A stretch of DNA of 49,393 nt from CAYHGX01 sp964356355 (GTDB lineage Bacteria; Patescibacteriota; Gracilibacteria; UBA1369; LOWO2-01-FULL-3). Under the pieces are notes generated by a model. The model was not told the DNA's origin, ran no database searches, and was given only the letters and a program-made list of their open reading frames with translations. The stretch is taken from assembly GCA_964356355.1 (NCBI GenBank), contig CAYHGX010000010.1, positions 1-49,393 of the forward strand. The letters run 5' to 3'. Both the position numbers and the translations under genes were made by a program. Below, one piece after another: positions 1-9,474 of this stretch. The first letter of the stretch is position 1; each line of letters opens with the position of its first letter.

Positions 1-54
1 TACCTCGATCCAAAAGTAGACCAAGTAACTTGGGAATCCGAAAACCCAGAATAA
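1..54 (+). CDS. 3' end of a gene running in from the left edge
   Basis: Reading frame 1 is open from the first base and ends in TAA at 52-54, giving the C-terminal residues YLDPKVDQVTWESENPE. The peptide is too short to identify. The end is convergent with the VWA gene that stops at 58, so the two stops are only a few bases apart, the tight convergent packing seen elsewhere in the window. It could be a chance open frame, since only 17 codons are visible. Confidence 0.4.
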   Translation, partial: YLDPKVDQVTWESENPE

Positions 55-57
55 GCC

Positions 58-1602
58 TCACCCCCGCCCCACTGCCTTTTTCGCCAAGGCCACCAGTAGC
101 TTCCAAAGCACCTCCAACGTATTAATCATCACCTTGGGGCCATTCCCGGCCCTCTTAAACAATCTCAATCCCACTCCCACCTTGTGACTCCCCAGCCTCA
201 AACTTGTGGGCTTCACCTTCCCCTGCTGAGCACTCTCCAGCCTTGCCTCCACCTCCACACTCACGCCAGGAGCCAGCCACTGGGCCAATTTCTCTTGCAA
301 ATCCACCGCCGCCGCCCGCACCACCGAATTCACGCTCACCTCACTGCTGTTCAGAGCATGCACCAATAAATCATTCAAAAACACCGCCTGCCGTCGCACT
401 CCCAATGGCGCCTCCGCAAAGTCACAATTAAAAACAGTGTCCCTAAGAATCTCTCCCATATTTGCCACAAAATCCGCATCCATCTCCACCGCTCCAATAT
501 CCGGGAGTTCGATAAGTTCATCAGAAAGCGCCGCCCAGTCAGCTTTAATACTCGCATTTAGCCTCTTCTTTGCCTCGTCCTCACCTCCCTCCCATCTCCT
601 AGTTAAATCCACTATCTGTGCAGCCGTTGGCGCAATCTCATCATCCCCAATTTTAACAACATTAATTTTCGTCCCCCCCGGCAACGCCGCACGAATTTTA
701 TCAAGATCAACTGCGCAAAGCCCATCAGTTACCAACAAAATTTCCGATCTCGCCAAAGAATAATAACGAATATCTTCACCCGCCTGCAAAAGAACCTTCT
801 CAATATTCGTCCCCTTTTGCCGCGCATCCGCAGCCAAAATTTCGTTCACCACGGTTGGTAAATCAGCCATATTTTCAGCCCTCACGAGCTCCCCCACGTC
901 CACCGCAAATCCACGCATGTGAAACAACGGCCGCACGCCCTGCTTAATATACTTCACAATCAAATGCCACAAAGAAATCGCCTGCGCCAAAAGCAACCGG
1001 CTGTTATTTCTCATCGAATAAGAAAGGTCTAGCAATAAAATAATCGCCTGTTCATTTTTCAAAAACTCCTGCCCCTCCACTCCGGGAATCGGCTTAATCA
1101 AGCTCGCCTGAGTAGGTGGCTCCAACTGCAAGTCCCAAACCTGCAAATCTTGATCCTGAACAACCCTACGCACTAACTCTCCAAAGTCCGTTCCCAGTAA
1201 TTCCTCCGGTGAAAGTAACATTAAATCCTCAATCCCCTCAGCAGGACGAAGCACGGGCTCCACCCGATAAGATTCACTCAGCACTGGAACTCCATGAACA
1301 GAGGCTTTTTCACCAGTTTCTTTTTTTTCCCCAGATGATCCCAATTTTCTCAACCCATCCCCTCCAGCTAGCCTCTCGAGATTTTGAGCAAGCAAAAAGA
1401 CCCTATAAAATTCCGGAGGAATTGCCCCCTCCATCAATTCAACAAATTTCAAAAATTCCTGACAAGTACTATCAGGCACAACCTCACTACTGCCCTTCAG
1501 CGCCATCCCAACCTCCTTCGCAACAACCCCTGCCTCAGGGAAATCCAAAGAAACTTTCCGCCCCCCTCCAGGCCCAAATGGTAAACTTTCCTTAAGAGCC
1601 AT
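58..1602 (-). CDS. VWA-domain protein, partner of a MoxR ATPase
   Basis: This 514-residue protein has a von Willebrand factor A domain from about residue 185. The metal-ion-dependent adhesion site is intact: DLSYS at 192-196 (DxSxS), a conserved Thr in KGTNI at about 265, and the VTDG loop at 291-294. The N-terminal 180 residues and the region after about 320 are helical and unrecognised. It starts 3 bases after the stop of the MoxR-type ATPase, so the two form an operon. This is the usual MoxR-VWA pairing, in which the ATPase acts as a chaperone or remodelling factor on complexes bound by the VWA protein (as in RavA-ViaA). No signal peptide or membrane segment is seen, so it is probably cytoplasmic. 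The substrate cannot be inferred. Confidence 0.85.
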   Translation of the reverse strand: MALKESLPFGPGGGRKVSLDFPEAGVVAKEVGMALKGSSEVVPDSTCQEFLKFVELMEGAIPPEFYRVFLLAQNLERLAGGDGLRKLGSSGEKKETGEKASVHGVPVLSESYRVEPVLRPAEGIEDLMLLSPEELLGTDFGELVRRVVQDQDLQVWDLQLEPPTQASLIKPIPGVEGQEFLKNEQAIILLLDLSYSMRNNSRLLLAQAISLWHLIVKYIKQGVRPLFHMRGFAVDVGELVRAENMADLPTVVNEILAADARQKGTNIEKVLLQAGEDIRYYSLARSEILLVTDGLCAVDLDKIRAALPGGTKINVVKIGDDEIAPTAAQIVDLTRRWEGGEDEAKKRLNASIKADWAALSDELIELPDIGAVEMDADFVANMGEILRDTVFNCDFAEAPLGVRRQAVFLNDLLVHALNSSEVSVNSVVRAAAVDLQEKLAQWLAPGVSVEVEARLESAQQGKVKPTSLRLGSHKVGVGLRLFKRAGNGPKVMINTLEVLWKLLVALAKKAVGRG

Positions 1603-1605
1603 GGA

Positions 1606-2856
1606 CTATTTAGTTAAAGCTGTTCGCGCCCTATACACCTCCTTGTAGGCCGCCAACGTACTATTCGCCGGCTCCAAGTTACTCACCATCCATTTTACAA
1701 GACCCTGCTCATCAAGCCCTCTCGGAACACGCTCAGAGATTCCAAGCCTTTCCCTCAAGTCCTCTGCAGACCCAACTCTTACGCCCTTTCCATCCAAGGC
1801 AGCACCAATCACCCTCAATTGCGCCTGCTCCTTTTCATTTCGAAAACGCATTTGAACTCCATTAACAGCTGTTGAAAATTTTCCAGGAACATTTGGTACG
1901 GTCGAGTTAAGAATTTTTGCACCTAAGCAAAACCTAAGAGAATCAACGTCCTCCTCAGCAGCCTCACTTCGTCCATCAAGTAAAGCTGCTGTCTGCAAGG
2001 CCTTAATGTCCAAAACCTCTCGGCGTGTTGAACTACGTGCGTCCCTCTCCTCTGCAGGAGCAATCAATTTGATCCCACCAACAAAAGATTCCAAAGCAAG
2101 AGATTTTAAATACAAGACATCAGCCGGCACGTCCACTTTTTCACGTGCCCTCTTCAGCGCAGCAATCTCCTCCAGGCTCAAAACTGCAGGCGGATCCGCC
2201 TTAAAACGCCCCTCTCTAGAACGCAATGCCACCTCAAGATTGTCGGCAGGACTTAATCTCTCTCCAAGCGGAGCTGAAAATAAAAATCGATCCATAACTG
2301 CCTCGGAATCCTTTCCTCCGCGCAAAAAATTAGTAGCAGCAAAGACAGACTGAAGAGGTACGCTAATCTGCTGTCCATTTCCCTGCTTGTAAACATGCTT
2401 AATCAAAATCTCATTCAACATTCTCAAAATATTTACCGGCGCATCAAATAACTCATCCAAAAAAGCCCACTCAGCATGTTGCAAAAATCCCTGGTCCGGC
2501 CTCTTTAAAACTCCTTCCTGAGCATAAACCCTCGTATCAACGGCCCCAAAATAAGAAGAATCTGTATCTCGAACCGTACACTGTGTACTAAAACTTTCTC
2601 CCCCCATTCGCTTAAATAAAGCCTCAACTAAAGAGGTCTTGCCCTCTCCTGACTCATCAAAAAGAAGCATATGCTCACCAGCCAATACCGCCATAATCAT
2701 CGCCCGAATCACCTCCCTGCGTTTTACAAACATTCCATTAAGATCGCTCTCCACACTGGAGACCTTCCCTCTCAAAGCACCCGTCTCCTTGGCCAAATCA
2801 GGAGCCGCGGCCCCTGGAGCAGAAGTAAGAATTGTTCGAATATCAAGTTTTGACAT
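1606..2856 (-). CDS. MoxR-family AAA+ ATPase
   Basis: From the ATG at 2856 the protein has 416 residues. I chose this start because it gives MSKLD followed directly by the helical lead-in of the AAA+ module. An in-frame ATG 12 codons further upstream (2892) is possible, and neither has a clear Shine-Dalgarno. The P-loop is DESGEGKTS (67-75), Walker B is AFLDE (131-135) and the sensor-1 region is FAATN (172-176). An acidic residue replaces the usual first Gly of the P-loop, as is common in MoxR/RavA proteins. The C-terminal 150 residues would be the lid and substrate part. The gene is followed after 3 bases by the VWA gene, and together they make a MoxR-VWA remodelling pair whose target is unknown. 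Confidence 0.88.
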   Translation of the reverse strand: MSKLDIRTILTSAPGAAAPDLAKETGALRGKVSSVESDLNGMFVKRREVIRAMIMAVLAGEHMLLFDESGEGKTSLVEALFKRMGGESFSTQCTVRDTDSSYFGAVDTRVYAQEGVLKRPDQGFLQHAEWAFLDELFDAPVNILRMLNEILIKHVYKQGNGQQISVPLQSVFAATNFLRGGKDSEAVMDRFLFSAPLGERLSPADNLEVALRSREGRFKADPPAVLSLEEIAALKRAREKVDVPADVLYLKSLALESFVGGIKLIAPAEERDARSSTRREVLDIKALQTAALLDGRSEAAEEDVDSLRFCLGAKILNSTVPNVPGKFSTAVNGVQMRFRNEKEQAQLRVIGAALDGKGVRVGSAEDLRERLGISERVPRGLDEQGLVKWMVSNLEPANSTLAAYKEVYRARTALTK

Positions 2857-2906
2857 AGGAGAGATTAAACCACGCCCGTGCACCAATGTCAATAAAACAT
2901 TCTAAC

Positions 2907-2938
2907 AAACAAAATCCCACAGGAATGACCCATGGGAT
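2907..2938 (-). terminator. Rho-independent terminator of the dnaN-mfd operon
   Basis: On the minus strand an ATCCCA/TGGGAT stem (2914-2919 with 2933-2938) is followed by TTTTGTTTG. It lies 30 bases after the stop of the small membrane protein at 2968. The stem is only 6 bp, so confidence is moderate. Confidence 0.55.
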
Positions 2939-2967
2939 CTCAAGCTCAAGTTCGCAATTAATAACCC

Positions 2968-3291
2968 CTAAAATCCGCTAAAATTATAAGCCCAATCTGA
3001 AATCTTCCAGCTACCAGTACGAGTATCCATTGCCGTCTCCTCTGCTTTATCCCCTCTATTGGCCGAAAATCTACCACTCGGATATGCACACTGAACATCC
3101 GCATCAAAAACTCCGGAAAATTCCTGACGAGTCTCTGCACGCCCATCATTCACTTCTGGTCCAGCTGCAGCAACATCAGCCTGATCTGTTGCCTCTACCA
3201 CCCCTTCCCCTACTTTTTCAGTTTCAAGTCCCATAATAATAAAGATTAAACAAATAGTACCCCACTTTACCACCTTGTTAGGAATTGTCAA
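2968..3291 (-). CDS. Small membrane-anchored or secreted protein, unknown
   Basis: This 107-residue protein has one hydrophobic segment near the N-terminus (about residues 8-21, VVKWGTICLIFIIMG), then an acidic polar tail rich in Ala, Val, Glu and Asp. The tail contains a single Cys (DVQCAYPS) and ends with aromatic residues. The architecture fits a signal anchor with an extracytoplasmic tail. The gene starts 7 bases after the mfd stop, so it is probably the last gene of dnaN-mfd. I recognise no domain. A short HCAYQ/QCAYP similarity to the secreted protein at 36564-37217 is too short to mean anything alone. Confidence 0.6.
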   Translation of the reverse strand: MTIPNKVVKWGTICLIFIIMGLETEKVGEGVVEATDQADVAAAGPEVNDGRAETRQEFSGVFDADVQCAYPSGRFSANRGDKAEETAMDTRTGSWKISDWAYNFSGF

Positions 3292-3298
3292 CTTTTTA

Positions 3299-6200
3299 CT
3301 ATCTCACCCCGTGCTTTGCCTCTTCCCCAAGCCTCACAACGCACTTTTTCAGCTCATCAAACCACTTCGGCCCAAGATCCCGGATATTAATCCTCAACCT
3401 AGATCCGGTAATAATCCACTTTCCATTGTGCTCCAACATATTAATAATATTTCCCGGCTTCACCTTGCCAGAAAGATGAATAACAATGTCCTTATCCTCG
3501 CTCATCGGCACCGCCTCGGCCTTAATGTTCAAAAGCCACGCCTTTTTCGCCAACATCTTCAATTCAATAATTCCAAATAAGTTGTCTACCTCCACCGGCA
3601 TCTTGCCATAATCCTCCACTAGCTCAGCCCTCAACTCTTTCAAGTAATCCAAGCTATCAGCCGAAGAGAGCTTTTGATAAGCCCCAATTTTATCCTTTGA
3701 GGTTGGAATATAAGCATCCGGCACATAGGCTGGCAACGGCAATTCAATAGACACGTCCTGAATTTGCTCCTCCCCATCGGTAATTCTTCCGGCCTTTAGG
3801 TCCTCCACCGCTCGATTAAGCATTCTCATAAAGTGTGCCACTCCCACCACGTTAATTACTCCATGCTGATTCGCTCCCAAAATATCACCCGCGCCACGAA
3901 TTTCCAGATCCTTCATCGCAATCTGAAAGCCACTTCCCAAGTCACTCGCCTCCACAATCGCACGCAACCTCTTCTTAGCATCCAATTTCAACCTCTGCCC
4001 ATGATACAAGAAAAAGGCATAAGCCTGGCGTTTTCCACGCCCCACTCGCCCACGCAACTGATACAGCTGTGACAAACCGAACTTTTCCGCATTATTCACA
4101 ATCAACGTATTAGCATTCGCCAAATCAATTCCATTTTCAATAATTGTTGAACTCACCAGCACATCAAATCGATGTTCCTTAAAGGCCATAATTCTATCTT
4201 CCAAATCCCCACTTCCCAATTTCCCGTGAGCCACACCCACTCGCGCCTCCGGCACCAATTCGCGAAGCTGCTGCGCAAATCCGTCTATTGTCTGCACCCT
4301 GTTGTGCAAAAAATACACCTGCCCACCTCTCTCCATTTCCTTCAAAATCGCCTCCCTCACTAAGCTAGCAGAATACTTTCTCACCTCAGTAATAATCGGC
4401 AACCTACCATATGGCGGCGTAGTAATAGTGGTAATGTCTCTCAATTTATTTAAACAAATATTCAACGTCCTCGGAATCGGCGTAGCAGTTAATGTCAATA
4501 CGTCCACCTCTTTACGAATCTCCTTCATCTTCTCCTTCTGCTTCACTCCAAACCTCTGCTCCTCATCAATCACCACTAATCCCAAATCCTTAAATTTAAC
4601 ATCCGGCTGTAGCAACCGATGGGTCCCAATTACAATATCCAACTCTCCTTTCGCCAGCTTCACCAAAATAGCCCTTTGCTCACTCTGCGTCCTAAACCTA
4701 CTCATCATTTCCACTCGCACGTGGANNNNNNNNNNNNNNNNNNNNNNNNNNNNNNNNNNNNNNNNNNNNNNNNNNNNNNNNNNNNNNNNNNNNNNNNNNN
4801 NNNNNNNNNNNNNNNNNNNNNNNNNGCCCTTTGCTCACTCTGCGTCCTAAACCTACTCATCATTTCCACTCGCACGTGGAAGGGCTCCATTCTCTGCGAA
4901 AACGACCGAAAATGTTGATCTGCCAAAATGGTAATCGGGGAAACCACGGCCACCTGTTTACCGCTTCGCACAGCCTTAAACGCCGCCCTCATTGCCACCT
5001 CGGTTTTACCGAACCCCACATCTCCACACACCAATCTGTCCATTGGCATGCCGCTTTCCATATCAGCCTTCACATCTATAATTGCTTTAATTTGTCCCGG
5101 AGTCTCATCATAGCCAAATGTCTCATCAAACTTCTCTTCCAAATCATCACCCTTTTTAAAAGCAAACCCCTTCGCCGCCCTGCGCTCCGCATACAGTTTC
5201 AACAATTCCTTCGCCATCTTCTGCGTCTCCTTCTTCACTCTGCTCGTAATAGTGTTCCATTCGGCACTGCCCAGTCGAGTTAATTTCGGCATCAACTCAT
5301 CTGAACCAATATACTTGTTTACCTTATCGGCCTGATCAATAGGCACAAATAATTTATCATTTTCGGCGTATCCCAATTTCAAATACTCTTTAGTCACAGA
5401 GTCCACCGTCTTCTTGTCCAACCCCATAAATTTCGCAATTCCATGATCAGCATGTACCACATAATCTCCCACTTTTAGACTAGTCAAAAAGTCATCAAAA
5501 ATATTTTTATTCACCACTCTCAACTTTTCCTCCCTTACAAAAGAAACATCAGTATCATTAATTAAGCAGATCTTTTGCACAGGTGCCTGGAACGATTGTG
5601 CAAAAGTGTCCTCTTTGTCTACTGCAACCACAAAAACAGCCGATCTAGAAAACTTATCCTTATCAATACCTTCAAGAAACGGAATCTTTTGATCAGCTAA
5701 AAGCCCCCTAATTTCATCAATATTCTTCGTAAAAAACAGCGTTTTCCAGTCAGCATTAATCTTGTCTCTCAAGTCATTGGCTAAATCATAAGCACTTCTA
5801 TACTTCAAAACTGAAAGTAAATGAAGGTGAACATGATTAGTCACGTCATCGTTAAAAGAAGAAAAAGCCACTGTAGAAACCCTCTCTCCAGCCTCGGTCA
5901 TTAAGCCATTCCAGAACTCGTAAAACTCATCAACCGTATCCACCTCATCGTCCAAAATCAAATCCCTTTTTTCAAGCAAGTCCACAATCCCGTTCAAGTC
6001 CCGACTATATTCAACTGGAAACACCCTTAATTCTTCAATACTCTTCGTCTCACAGGAAATATTCTCAACAACATCAAATGCCGTCTCTATCCTATATGGA
6101 CTCTCTAAATTAATTGGAAACACCATCAAACTATCTCCTCTTCTAAAATACTGTCCCTTCTTCAAATTATCGTCATCAGCCACCTCATATCCCATGCCAA

Positions 6201-6690
6201 CCATTTTTTCAACAAAGGCCACTGGGCTAAACTCTTCACCACTTTTCACAAACATCGATCTTTCTAAAAGCTCATTATAATCTGGAAAGCGCTGTTTTAA
6301 ACTCAAAAAATCCACTACAAAAATTGCGCGCGAATGAACCTTTAATCTCGAAGTAAATTCCAATAAATCAAGTTCGCGCGCCCTCTCAAATTCCCTATTT
6401 GTAGAAAACGACAAAGCCTCTTCCTCCAGCCTTCGTGTATAGGTAAAAACCTCGGCATTTGTCCAAGTACTAATCGCTAATTTAACCACAGAAACATCTC
6501 CAGGTTCACTTACTACCCATATTAAATTATTCAAATCCTCTCCTTTTGTGTTTTGCAAAAGCTCGGCCACCACCATAGCCTTTGAAGAGCTGTTTCCAGC
6601 GCCCGAAAGCGTAATGTTTTTCCTCCTCTTAAAAAGATCCATGACCTCTCGTAGGCCAACATCGGGAAAACACGAAATAATATTCCTCAT
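3299..6690 (-). CDS. mfd: Transcription-repair coupling factor Mfd (interrupted by an assembly gap)
   Basis: Mfd displaces RNA polymerase stalled at DNA lesions and recruits the UvrA excision machinery. The N-terminal part is UvrB-like. It is followed by the RNA-polymerase-interacting module (GDYVVHADHGIAKFMGLD), the helicase with Walker A GDVGFGKTE and DEEQ-type Walker B (VVIDEEQRFG), and the C-terminal TRCF domain. The frame appears broken at 4726-4825, but the N run is flanked by the same 55 bp on both sides (4671-4725 and 4826-4880). Removing 155 bp (one copy plus the Ns) restores one open frame of 1078 codons, with EQR running straight into AILVKL. The gene is therefore intact and only the assembly is wrong. 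Its ATG lies 1 base after the dnaN stop. Confidence 0.95.
4671..4880. other. Scaffold gap with duplicated 55-bp contig ends
   Basis: The bases 4671-4725 are repeated exactly at 4826-4880, with 100 N between them. The same arrangement, also with exactly 55 bp, occurs at 36263-36472. This is what a scaffolder leaves when two contigs overlap by one k-mer and are joined by a fixed N run. Closing it restores the mfd frame, so no sequence is missing. Confidence 0.93.
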
Positions 6691-6691
6691 T

Positions 6692-7390
6692 CTAAACCTT
6701 TAACGGCATAATTATATAAACATAGTCCTCCTGCTTGATAGGCCGAACCACGGCCGGNNNNNNNNNNNNNNNNNNNNNNNNNNNNNNNNNNNNNNNNNNN
6801 NNNNNNNNNNNNNNNNNNNNNNNNNNNNNNNNNNNNNNNNNNNNNNNNNNNNNNNNNTCTGCTAAACGATAACTATCTGTGGCAACAAACTTCACTGTTT
6901 GCCCATTTCCAACCACTAAAATACCAGATAAAACTGGTCTAGAAGTATTCACTGAAGCCGCAAAAACAGTCTCGGTTATAGCTTCATGTAAAATATTAAC
7001 ACCAATATCAAACTGAATTCCCTTCTCAATTTTTGGAATCAAAGGAAATTCATCAGAGCTAATACACTTAATTTTAGTACTTGAAGATGAGCTATTAATA
7101 ACTAAATTAAACCCCTCTCCTACACTTAATTCCACCTTTTGATCATTCAATAAAGAGATATAACTCGTAATTAATTTCGCCGGAACCGTTATGGCTCCTT
7201 CACTTCGAACATCCGCATCTATCACGCAACTAATTGCAATTTCCAAATTAGTAGAAGAGAAATAAAGCTTTTTACCCTCAGCCTTTATGAGAATATTATT
7301 AAGCACTGGAAGTGTATTGTTTGGACTGATCGCTTTATTAACGATATTCACTGCGTAGTCTAAATCCCTCTGGGAACAAAAGAGTTTCAT
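6692..7390 (-). CDS. dnaN: DNA polymerase III beta sliding clamp (internal part missing)
   Basis: The N-terminal 176 residues are those of the beta clamp: MKLFCSQRDL start, VLNNILIKA, then the second-domain start with TRPVLSGILV and FVATDSYRLA. After the N run (6758-6857) the C-terminal end YVYIIMPLKV appears in frame and matches the usual clamp terminus. The family is about 365-380 residues, but only about 200 are visible. Roughly 450 bp are therefore missing, and the 100-N gap is not to scale. The clamp tethers DNA polymerase III to DNA and is a platform for repair proteins. It is the first gene of a dnaN-mfd operon. No dnaA or recF lies next to it. Confidence 0.93.
   Translation of the reverse strand: MKLFCSQRDLDYAVNIVNKAISPNNTLPVLNNILIKAEGKKLYFSSTNLEIAISCVIDADVRSEGAITVPAKLITSYISLLNDQKVELSVGEGFNLVINSSSSSTKIKCISSDEFPLIPKIEKGIQFDIGVNILHEAITETVFAASVNTSRPVLSGILVVGNGQTVKFVATDSYRLAXXXXXXXXXXXXXXXXXXXXXXXXXXXXXXXXXXPAVVRPIKQEDYVYIIMPLKV
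6758..6857. other. Scaffold gap inside dnaN (real missing sequence)
   Basis: This is a run of 100 N whose flanks are not duplicated, unlike the gap at 4726-4825. The clamp protein is short by about 150 residues across it, so about 450 bp must be missing. Confidence 0.85.
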
Positions 7391-7710
7391 GCAAAAAAAG
7401 AATTATACCTATTTGAAAAACCGATCGGATTATAAAGTTTTACCCATCTAATAACAATATCTTTTTTATCTTTTTAATATATATATGTATTTTAGTAATA
7501 GTAACCCCTTCCCTTTTTAAGTAATTTATTATTGAATAATCGAAATGGTTTTAACCTTTATTTTAAGGGATTATTTAAGGGTAGGTTATTATTTAGAATA
7601 TAAATTTAAAATCGTAATGTTTAAAATATGTTTAAAAGTTGTTCCAAACTTGTTGTCCAACCGGTGTTGTTGTATACTTGGCGGGCTATAATTTACTAAT
7701 AATAAGAGAA
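7391..7710. other. AT-rich divergent intergenic region between dnaN and rny
   Basis: No gene is seen in these 320 bases. The stretch is strikingly A+T-rich, with an alternating TA run at about 7481-7490 and repeated TTTAAGGG/CCCTTTTTAA motifs around 7510-7590. Transcription diverges from it, with dnaN leftward and rny rightward, so it must hold two promoters. It has some features of a replication origin (next to dnaN, AT-rich, divergent), but I find no consensus DnaA box (TTATCCACA). Confidence 0.5.
7687..7692 (+). promoter_or_regulatory. -10 element for rny
   Basis: A perfect TATAAT lies 18 bases before the ATG at 7711. The -35 position at 17-bp spacing (7664-7669) is poor. The predicted leader is only about 11 bases, which fits the absence of a clear Shine-Dalgarno. 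Confidence 0.45.
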
Positions 7711-9252
7711 ATGGGAGAGGTTTTGGTTGATATCATCGTTGGTACTTTTGCACTAGTTTCTGGAGTTTTTGTTTCTGGTAAGTTTTTCGAGAAATCCGGT
7801 TTCTTCGATTTTGAGAAAAAACAAAAGGACGCAAATGATTCTTTAGAAAAAGCAAAGGAAGAGGCTGAGAACATCAAGAAAGAAGCACATAAATATGTTG
7901 AAACTAGAAAGGTATTAATAGAGGAGGAAAAAAAGATGAAAGAAGAGAGGTTGAAAAAGATAGAAGAGTCCCTTGCTAATAAAGAGGTTAGTTTATCTAA
8001 GAAAGAAGAGAGAAACAATGAACTCAGGCTAGAGATCGCCTCTCTAAAAGAATACACACAGGCAATTGAAAATAAATCTAAGTCCGTAGATAAGGAGGCC
8101 CTTGATAAACTTTGTAGTAAAACCGGGACTCAATACGAGGTAATGAAGGCTGACCTTTTAGAAAACCAAGGAAAAGAATTGGAAATGGAAAACATAGAGA
8201 AATTAGCTGGACTAGAGGATCAAATTAAGGAATCGGCAGAAAAAACTGCCAAAAAAATCATCATCTGTACTATTCAGCGACTATGTTCAGCTACCTCTGT
8301 TGAAACCAGGGCTGTACACGTTGTTGTGCCAAGGGATGAGGTTAAAGGTAAAATTGTTGGTAAAGAGGGTAGAAACATTGCTGAATTTGAAAGATTACTT
8401 GATGTAGATATTGTTTTTAACGACCTCCCAAACACTATAAGTCTTTCAGCCTTCAGTCTTGTAAACAGAAGAACTGCCCAAAAGGCGATGGAAAAACTGG
8501 TTAAAGTAAGGGGTGATATTAATAAAGATGTTATCCATGCGGCCGTAAAGGCAGCGGAAAAAGAAACGGAGGATGAGCTTTTCGAAATTGGAAAAAAAGC
8601 GCTAGAAAGAATGGGAATAAAACACGACAATAGAGAATTCGTTTGTATCGTTGGTCGCCTACACTATAGGACAAGTTATGGACAGAATATAATGAAGCAC
8701 TCAATGGAGGTTGGATGGGTGGCCTCAATGCTAGGTAGTGAACTAGGCCTTAATTTAGAAACCTGTAAGATTGGAGGCTTTTTACACGACCTTGGAAAAG
8801 CAATTGACCAAGACCCTAATGTAAAAGATGCCCACGATCATCTTTCAAAAGAGTTGATGGAGAAATATGGGTTCTCCTGGGAAGAGGTTCACGCAGCGTG
8901 GACGCATCACGACGCTATTCCTCAAGAAACGGCCGAGGCCCTGATTGTTAAAGCAGCAGATGCCATTTCAGCGGGAAGACCAGGCGCTCGCCAGGAGTCT
9001 ATCGAGAAATATGTTCAAAGAATGAGGGCTTTGCAAGAAACGGCAGAAGGATTTGCGGGCGTCAAAAAAGCCTTTGCTATTTCTGGGGGCCGAGAGGTTA
9101 GAGTTATTGTTGATCCGGAAAAAGTTGAAGACGGAGGCGTTTATGAAATGGCAAAAAGAGTTGCCCAAAAAATCGAAACAGATATTACCTATCCAGGAAA
9201 AATAAAAGTAAACGTAATTAGAAGAACTAAATTTACTGAAGTAGCAAATTAA
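7711..9252 (+). CDS. rny: Ribonuclease Y
   Basis: RNase Y is the membrane-bound endoribonuclease that starts mRNA decay in many bacteria lacking RNase E. Domain order is typical: a short hydrophobic N-terminus (about residues 4-22), a long Lys/Glu-rich coiled coil (about 30-190), a KH domain with GKIVGKEGRN at 213-222, then an HD domain with H330 and the HD pair at 359-360, plus HHD at 399-401. From the ATG at 7711 it has 513 residues, close to the family norm. The open frame extends 24 codons upstream, but that part would precede the predicted promoter. It heads an operon with the YtxH-like and VanW genes. Its known partner RicT is encoded nearby at 12039. Confidence 0.95.
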   Translation: MGEVLVDIIVGTFALVSGVFVSGKFFEKSGFFDFEKKQKDANDSLEKAKEEAENIKKEAHKYVETRKVLIEEEKKMKEERLKKIEESLANKEVSLSKKEERNNELRLEIASLKEYTQAIENKSKSVDKEALDKLCSKTGTQYEVMKADLLENQGKELEMENIEKLAGLEDQIKESAEKTAKKIIICTIQRLCSATSVETRAVHVVVPRDEVKGKIVGKEGRNIAEFERLLDVDIVFNDLPNTISLSAFSLVNRRTAQKAMEKLVKVRGDINKDVIHAAVKAAEKETEDELFEIGKKALERMGIKHDNREFVCIVGRLHYRTSYGQNIMKHSMEVGWVASMLGSELGLNLETCKIGGFLHDLGKAIDQDPNVKDAHDHLSKELMEKYGFSWEEVHAAWTHHDAIPQETAEALIVKAADAISAGRPGARQESIEKYVQRMRALQETAEGFAGVKKAFAISGGREVRVIVDPEKVEDGGVYEMAKRVAQKIETDITYPGKIKVNVIRRTKFTEVAN

Positions 9253-9255
9253 AAA

Positions 9256-9474
9256 ATGACAGACAAAAAAGATAAAAAAAAGATGTTTGATAAGGTTATT
9301 ATGGGAGCCGTAATTGGCGGAGCGATCGGATCTGTTTTAGGAGCTAGTATTGCACCTAAAAAGGGTAGTGAAACACGTCAAGACATTGTAGACATGGCAA
9401 AGAGCGCCACGAAAAAGAATGGACTATTTATCAGGATTTTAAAGAAAATTTTCAAGCAAAAAGATGCTCTTTAG
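9256..9474 (+). CDS. Small YtxH-like protein with glycine-zipper helix
   Basis: This 72-residue protein starts 3 bases after the rny stop. A charged Lys-rich start is followed by one glycine-zipper hydrophobic helix (GAVIGGAIGSVLGASIAP, about residues 17-34), then PKKGSETRQD, the signature of YtxH/gas-vesicle-type small proteins. The end is basic. Such proteins are membrane-associated and of unclear function, often induced by stress. It overlaps the start of the VanW gene by 11 bases, so translation is probably coupled. Confidence 0.7.
   Translation: MTDKKDKKKMFDKVIMGAVIGGAIGSVLGASIAPKKGSETRQDIVDMAKSATKKNGLFIRILKKIFKQKDAL

Noticed and set aside
3299..4720. Split mfd as two genes or a frameshifted pseudogene
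   Set aside because: The break coincides with the N run and the duplicated 55 bp. Removing the artefact restores one frame.
4711..4725. CACGTG in mfd as a further palindromic unit
   Set aside because: The symmetry does not extend beyond the 6-bp core, and the protein sequence there is conserved family sequence.
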